NCBI RefSeq assembly: GCF_001499855.1
Contig: NZ_LQIK01000007.1
Coordinates: forward strand, 62,001 to 126,000
Length of the DNA stretch: 64,000 nucleotides
Origin: Mycobacterium sp. GA-0227b
GTDB taxonomy: Bacteria; Actinomycetota; Actinomycetes; Mycobacteriales; Mycobacteriaceae
Reading direction: 5' to 3'
Shown here: one piece after another, positions 57,743-64,000 of the stretch
Layout of the letters: each line of letters opens with the position of its first letter
Numbering within the stretch: position 1 is the stretch's first letter
Translations under genes and position numbers: made by a program
The notes under the pieces: generated by a model
Seen by the model: only the letters and a program-made list of their open reading frames with translations
What the model was told of the DNA's origin: nothing
The model's database searches: none

Positions 57743-58545
57743 GCTCGCGCTCCGATCCACAAGGCCGCCGCGATGACGGCCACCATGCCGATGATCCAGG
57801 CCGCCATGCCCTCCGGCGCCGGGCCGAACCCGCCGAGGCCATAGCCGCCGTAGCTCGGGGTCTCCGCGGACTCGCGGACGTAGGCGACGATGTCGCGCTT
57901 CTCGTCCGGCGACAGCTGCCGGTCGGAGAACTTCGGCATGTTCTGCGGGCCGGTCAGCATCGCCGTGTAGATCTGCGCGGGCTTGGCGTCGCCGAGGTCG
58001 GGGGCGTACTTGCCCGACGACAGGGCGCCGCCCTTGCCGGTGAAGTTGTGGCACGACGCGCAGTTCAGCCGGAACAGGTCGCCGCCGCGGGCGACGTCGT
58101 CACCGAGCAGCGACTCCTGGGCGACGCGTCCGTTGTCGTCACGCGGGACGACCGGACCACCGCCGTTGGCCTGCACGTAGGCGCCGAGCGCGTCCGTCTG
58201 CGCCTCGTCGAACACCGGCGGCTTGTCCGGTGCCTGAGCCTCACCACGCATCGCGGGCATGCGGCCGGTGGACACCTGGAAGTAGACCGCCGCCTCGCCG
58301 ACACCGATGAGGCTCGGCCCGCGATCCTCGACGCCCTGCAGGTTCACGCCGTGGCAGGTGACGCAGGACGTGTCGAACAGCTGCTTGCCCGTGCGCAGCA
58401 GCGCCGACTGCGATTCATCGGCGACCGCAACCTGTGGCGTCGGCGTGAGGGTGGCCGCCAGGCCACCGGCGACACCCAGCCCGAGCAGCAGCAGCACAGC
58501 ACCTGACAGGCGCCGGCGCAGCCGACGGCGCGACTTGTCGGTCAT
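57739..58545 (-). CDS. qcrC: QcrC, dihaem cytochrome c subunit of the bcc complex
   Basis: 268 residues from ATG 58545 ([15 protein letters not shown]), preceded by AGAAGGGG; an in-frame Met at 58560 is the main alternative. A basic start and an N-terminal anchor ([18 protein letters not shown]) are followed by two cytochrome c domains with CVTCHG at about residue 65 and CASCHN at about residue 163, each with a distal Met region (GRMPAM, QNMPKF), and a C-terminal membrane helix ([20 protein letters not shown]). The double haem lets it bridge bc1 directly to aa3 without a soluble cytochrome. 35 bases after ctaE. Confidence 0.96.
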   Translation of the reverse strand: MTDKSRRRLRRRLSGAVLLLLGLGVAGGLAATLTPTPQVAVADESQSALLRTGKQLFDTSCVTCHGVNLQGVEDRGPSLIGVGEAAVYFQVSTGRMPAMRGEAQAPDKPPVFDEAQTDALGAYVQANGGGPVVPRDDNGRVAQESLLGDDVARGGDLFRLNCASCHNFTGKGGALSSGKYAPDLGDAKPAQIYTAMLTGPQNMPKFSDRQLSPDEKRDIVAYVRESAETPSYGGYGLGGFGPAPEGMAAWIIGMVAVIAAALWIGARA

Positions 58546-58580
58546 CGAACCCCTTCTCATCGGAGACATCGGCAAGCCGA

Positions 58581-60329
<1,749 letters not shown>

Positions 60330-62187
60330 GAGGTCCGTCCTTTCGTACTGCTCGGCGGCCAGCCGCGCCGAGCGCGCCGACGCGGCCCAGGACGCCCACC
60401 GGCCGGCTGCGTGCACCGGCGAGCAGTACCCGCTCGTGGCGCGCACGATGCGCACCCCCGGTTGCTGCAGCCACCGTGCAATCAGCGCCGTCTCCTCGAC
60501 CAGCGCGCCGCCCAGCGGCGCGCTCGTCGGCAGAACAGCTTGTGCGCCAACACAAATCGCGTCGATGACAGGCATCGGTGGCACGCCGCGCGCCGCGTTG
60601 CCCGCCGCGGCCAGCTGGCCGTTGCGGATCACCGCGAGCTGCCATCCACCCGCACCGTCGGGCCGTGCGGCGACCAACTCCGGAACGGCCGCCAGCGCGC
60701 GCAGCCGCTGACCGCGCCACAGCACGTCGATCGCGGTGGCCGTGTGATCTCGAAGGCGCGCGGCCGTTTCGTATCGGCCGCGGTCGGCGAGATCGGTGAT
60801 GTGGGCTAGCACCGCGGCCACCGCACGGTCGTCGCGACCCTCGATCAGGTCGGTCGCGCACACGACCGCCTCGGCGTAGTCGGCGGCGCCGATGTCGCGC
60901 GGCGCGGGGCACGGAGACACTTCACGTTCCGGGCAGGCCGGGCCGTGCATCGCGGTTCGGGCGAGCTTTCTGGTGCACGTTCGCACGCCGGTGAAGCGCG
61001 CCAGCAGCGCCGCGGTGTCGACGGCGTCGGAGCGCGCCCGGAACGGCCCGATGGCCATGTCGTGCTTCGGTGCTCGCACCGCTGAAAAGCGGGGGAACGC
61101 TTCGTCGGTCAGCACCAACCACCACCACCGGTGTGGGAACTTCGACCGGCGGTTGTAGGGCGGCGCATGGGCGGCCAGCAGCCGTAGTTCGCGCACGCCG
61201 GCCTCGAGGTCGTGCGCGCACTCGACATGGTCGACCGCGGTGGCCAGGGAGGCCATCTCCTTGATGCGGGTGCGCGAATCGGAGCCGTTGAAGTACTGCC
61301 CGACGCGCCGGCGGAGGTTCACGGCGGTGCCGACGTAGAGCACTGCGCTGCTACGCGGGGCCGCCCCGGAGGCCGGGCCGCGAAACAGGTAGACACCCGG
61401 CCGGTTCGGCAGCGCTGCGGCGAGGTGACGGTTGCGCCGCTGCGCCGGGGTGACGTCGGGCAGGTACGACCGCAACTCGGTGTAGGTGTGCACACCCTGA
61501 TTGCCCACCCGCTCGATGAGGCCGTGCAGGACGTCGACGGTGGCGCGGGCGTCGTCGAGGGCGCGGTGCGTCGGGGTGGTGGTGGCGGCGAACAGCCGGG
61601 CCAGCGCGGAGAGCCGCACGCTGGGCGCCTCGTCGCGGGTGAGCACCCGGCGGGCCAGTTTCACCGTGCACAGCACCGGCGGTCGAGGCCAGGTGATCTG
61701 GCAGCGTTCCGCGGCCGCGCGCAGGAACCCGATGTCGAAGCCGGCGTTGTGTGCGACCAGCACCGCGCCGCGGGAGAACTCCAGGAACGCCGGGAGCACC
61801 GACTCGATCCTCGGCGCGTCGCACACCATCGCCGTGGTGATCCCCGTCAGGGCAACAATTTGGGGTGGGATGCTGCGGGCCGGATCCACCAGCGTGGCCA
61901 GCTCGCCGAGCACCGTGCCGCCGCGCACCTTGACCGCGCCGATCTCGGTGATCGCGTCGTGGTTGTCGCCGGTGGCCCGCCCTCCGGTGGTCTCCAGGTC
62001 GACGACGACGAACGTGGTGTCGCGCAGTGAGACATCAGCCTGCCCGTCAACGTCGGCGAAGCTGAGCTGGCTCATGCGCTGACGGTAGGAAACGACACCG
62101 ACAGGACCGGGTTGCCACGCTTGACCGCGATGAGATGTCGGTGCCCGCCGATAGCGTGCGGGCAGCACCGACCGAGAGGAGCCATTC

Positions 62188-62391
62188 GTGGGCACGGTGA
62201 AAATCGACTGCGACGACTGTGCGGTCCGCGGACCAGGCTGTCAGGACTGCGTCGTGAGTGTCTTGCTGGGCGTACCCGACACCTTGTTCGACGACGAGCG
62301 CCGAGCGCTGGAGGTGCTTGCCGACGTGGGTTTGGCGCCGCGGCTGCGGCTGGTCCCGATTCACCGGGACGGAAGTTCCGGTGTCGCCTGA
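62188..62391 (+). CDS. Small conserved protein with two CxxC pairs
   Basis: 67 residues from GTG 62188 with AGAGGAG about 6 bases upstream. The N-terminal half has Cys8, Cys11, Cys18 and Cys21 ([14 protein letters not shown]), a C-x2-C-x6-C-x2-C arrangement suited to a zinc or Fe-S site; the C-terminal half is a helix-strand segment ([20 protein letters not shown] then LVPIH). No named family recognised, though I have the impression that similar short proteins precede NlpC/P60 genes in other actinobacteria. It is divergent from the exonuclease gene and 153 bases upstream of ripC; that gap shows no coding potential. Confidence 0.75.
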   Translation: MGTVKIDCDDCAVRGPGCQDCVVSVLLGVPDTLFDDERRALEVLADVGLAPRLRLVPIHRDGSSGVA

Positions 62392-62544
62392 CGACACGCG
62401 GTGGGACCGGCGCGGAATCGAAATGCAGGGCGACTGTTAAATTTGCGTCTTCTGTTGGACAACCCCGATGCCGTTTCGTAACCTGTCTGAGACCTAATAG
62501 CGTTTTCGACGCGGCTTCGTCACGGAAGTTGAAGGGCGCAAATC

Positions 62545-63666
62545 TTGAGGCTCGACCGTACGCGCTTGACCACACGCGGGTTTCGACGTCCCTTCGTCAG
62601 CGCGATAGTCGGTATCACCGTCCTCGCAGGCATCTTCACCGGCAGTGTGCAGGCTGATCCCGCCGACGATGCGCTGGCGAAGCTCAACGAGCTCTCGCGG
62701 CAGGCCGAGCAGACCACCGAGGCGATGCATTCGGCGCAGCTCGATCTCAACAACAAGCTGGCCATCCAGCAGAGCGCGGAGGCCAAGCATGCCGCCGACG
62801 TCGCGGCCGCAAACAAGGCGAGAGACCAGCTGGCAACCTTCCAGGCGGCCGTCGACAAAGTTGCTGCGGCGCAGTACATGGGGGGTAGGACCGACGGACT
62901 GGACGCGATACTGACCGCCGGCTCGCCGCAGGGTCTCATCGACCAGTTGTCGGTGCAACGCGTGATGGCCGCCGAGATGTCGGCACAGATGAAGAGCTAC
63001 CGCGACATCGGCAGAAAGGCGGCCCTGGCCGAGGAGGCGTCCGCGAAATCGGCCGCCGAGGCGAAGACGGCAGCCGAACAGGCCGCGGCCGTGCGTGCGG
63101 AGCTGCAATCGAAGCAGAGCCGCCTGCAGGTCCAGATCGCCGTGGTCAAGTCGCAGTACGAGGCCCTGACGCCGCGTCAGCGCGAGGCGCTGGCCGCAAT
63201 GCCGCCCGCGCCTCCGGTGCCCCCGCCCGGACCCCCGCCGCCGGGTTCCGATCCCGCGGTCATCGCCGCGGCGCCGGCTCCCGGGGCCATCCCGCCTGGC
63301 GACATGGCCCCGCCGGTGGGCGGGCACTCCGCGACCGTGATCCAGGCCGCGCTGAGCCGCATCGGCTCGCCGTACTCGTGGGGTGGGTCCGGTCCGAACG
63401 CATTCGACTGCTCCGGGCTCGTGATGTGGTCGTTCCAGCAGGCCGGCATCTCGCTGCCGCACTCCAGCCAGGCGCTGGCCAGCGGCGGGCAGGCGGTGTC
63501 GAGGGACCAGATGCAGCCCGGTGACCTGGTGACCTACTACTCCGATGCGTCGCATGTCGGCATCTACATTGGTGACGGAATGATGGTGCACGCCTCGACC
63601 TACGGCACGCCGGTGCGAGTCGCTCCGGTGGACAATGCGCCGATCTACAACGTCCGCCGCTACTGA
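62545..63666 (+). CDS. ripC: RipC, secreted NlpC/P60 peptidoglycan endopeptidase
   Basis: 373 residues from TTG 62545 with GAAGGG about 10 bases upstream; counterpart of Rv2190c (385). The signal peptide spans about residues 1-35 (FVSAIVGITVLAGIFTGSVQ, then A-DPAD). Residues about 40-215 form a coiled coil rich in Ala/Gln/Lys, the part that in M. tuberculosis is thought to respond to FtsEX. A Pro-rich linker (about 216-255) leads to the NlpC/P60 domain, with catalytic Cys in PNAFDCSGLVMWSFQ, and His in DASHVGIYIGDGMMVHAS. It cleaves cross-links in peptidoglycan stem peptides during division and growth. Confidence 0.95.
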   Translation: MRLDRTRLTTRGFRRPFVSAIVGITVLAGIFTGSVQADPADDALAKLNELSRQAEQTTEAMHSAQLDLNNKLAIQQSAEAKHAADVAAANKARDQLATFQAAVDKVAAAQYMGGRTDGLDAILTAGSPQGLIDQLSVQRVMAAEMSAQMKSYRDIGRKAALAEEASAKSAAEAKTAAEQAAAVRAELQSKQSRLQVQIAVVKSQYEALTPRQREALAAMPPAPPVPPPGPPPPGSDPAVIAAAPAPGAIPPGDMAPPVGGHSATVIQAALSRIGSPYSWGGSGPNAFDCSGLVMWSFQQAGISLPHSSQALASGGQAVSRDQMQPGDLVTYYSDASHVGIYIGDGMMVHASTYGTPVRVAPVDNAPIYNVRRY

Positions 63667-64000
63667 CCGCCGGAGGGCCGCGCATCCCAGGAGCAGGTCC
63701 AGACTCGCCGCGCTCCTCGTCGCCGAGCTCATCTGTGCGCTGCTCCTGATCGGCCGCGCCGATGTCGCACCCACGCCGACAGTGGCCACCCCGGCTGCCT
63801 CCGCCGCCCCGGTTGCGTCCGCTTCGGGGACCACGCCGACCGCCGTATCGCGTGTCCAGACGCTCAGCGACGGCCGTACGGTCCGGTTGATCGGCCTCGG
63901 CGGGGCGCGCGCTGAGAAGCTGCTGACGCGCATCGCCGCCGAGATGCGCGGCGCGGCGGATGCGGTCACCGCGTTCTGGGGCCCGGAGTGGCCACACGAG
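63635..64000 (+). CDS. Exported protein of unknown function (3' end outside window)
   Basis: An open frame with no stop before the window end, 122 codons visible. ATG 63635 overlaps the ripC 3' end by 32 bases. The N-terminus is arginine/serine-rich (MRRSTTSAATDRRRAAHPRS), followed by a hydrophobic helix (LAALLVAELICALLLIG) that looks like a signal anchor, then an Ala/Pro/Thr/Ser spacer and the start of a folded domain (VSRVQTLSDGRTVRLIGLGG, then RIAAEMRGAADAVTAFWGPE). By position it corresponds to Rv2189c, a hypothetical protein. AFWGPEW hints at a secreted globular domain, but I cannot name it. An unusual start inside ripC leaves room for a different true start. Confidence 0.65.
   Translation, partial: MRRSTTSAATDRRRAAHPRSRSRLAALLVAELICALLLIGRADVAPTPTVATPAASAAPVASASGTTPTAVSRVQTLSDGRTVRLIGLGGARAEKLLTRIAAEMRGAADAVTAFWGPEWPHE

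Noticed and set aside
62392..62544. Riboswitch (for example c-di-AMP type) upstream of ripC
   Set aside because: Only 153 bases are available and I could not recognise the conserved core or a convincing multi-stem fold; a covariance search would be needed to claim it.

Overview
The window is ordinary chromosome from a high-GC Mycobacterium, most likely a fast-growing or environmental (Mycolicibacterium-type) species. Gene content and order follow, in reverse, the M. tuberculosis stretch from about Rv2239c to Rv2189c: ahpE, cobD, SURF1, ptpA, ptkA, cobC, a Nif3-like gene, an RNase HI/phosphatase, rnpB, panB, hip1, glnA2, glnE, glnA1, lipA, lipB, dlaT, ephD, pepB, adenylyl cyclase, gcvT, ilvE, cobS, cobT, adoK, asnB, ctaC, ctaF, mmpS3, qcrB, qcrA, qcrC, ctaE, trpD and ripC. 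This assignment comes from recognising the proteins and remembering the reference order; no search was run. Many starts are GTG and many gene pairs overlap by 4-5 bases (GTGA, ATGA, TGATG), which implies translational coupling.

Layout. 1-8.8 kb: end of a DUF3052-like gene, the peroxiredoxin ahpE, tRNA-Val(TAC), an HxlR regulator and a small secreted protein, then cobD, SURF1/ptpA/ptkA, and an overlapping run of cobC, Nif3-like, zinc-ribbon and RNase HI/phosphatase genes. 8.8-13.5 kb is the most accessory-looking part: an XRE-cupin regulator next to a thioredoxin-reductase-like/methyltransferase pair, then a five-gene minus-strand cluster (AraC regulator, VOC protein, ICMT-like methyltransferase, tiny DivIVA-domain protein, and a 2OG-Fe(II) oxygenase broken by an in-frame TAG). 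13.5-18.7 kb: RNase P RNA, a CYTH/CHAD protein, an enoyl-CoA hydratase-like protein, panB and a wax ester/diacylglycerol acyltransferase. 18.8-30 kb: the Hip1 protease and a tandem paralogue, then nitrogen assimilation (glnA2, glnE, glnA1) with a thioesterase, an F420-type oxidoreductase and a DoxX protein between. 30-36 kb: lipoate synthesis (lipB, lipA) and the lipoylated E2 protein DlaT. 36-44.3 kb: ephD, pepB, two tandem adenylyl cyclases, gcvT and ilvE. 44.3-51.5 kb: cobS-cobT-cobU, DUF3043, an A-type Fe-S carrier, adenosine kinase and asparagine synthetase. 51.6-59.2 kb: respiratory bcc-aa3 genes (ctaC, ctaF; ctaE, qcrC, qcrA, qcrB) flanking mmpS3. 59.2-64 kb: trpD, a DnaQ/GIY-YIG nuclease, a tiny CxxC protein, ripC and the start of one more exported protein cut by the window edge.

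Themes. Several modules act together: cobalamin biosynthesis in two loci; glutamine synthetase with its adenylyltransferase; lipoate synthesis next to its lipoylated client; cytochrome bc1 and the aa3 oxidase subunits with a SURF1 assembly factor elsewhere; tyrosine phosphatase PtpA with the HAD protein PtkA. I saw no insertion sequence, prophage, integrase or CRISPR array. The best leads are the broken oxygenase and its DivIVA-containing operon, the TrxR-like/methyltransferase pair, a 61-bp palindromic element present twice at convergent gene ends, and the tandem adenylyl cyclases.
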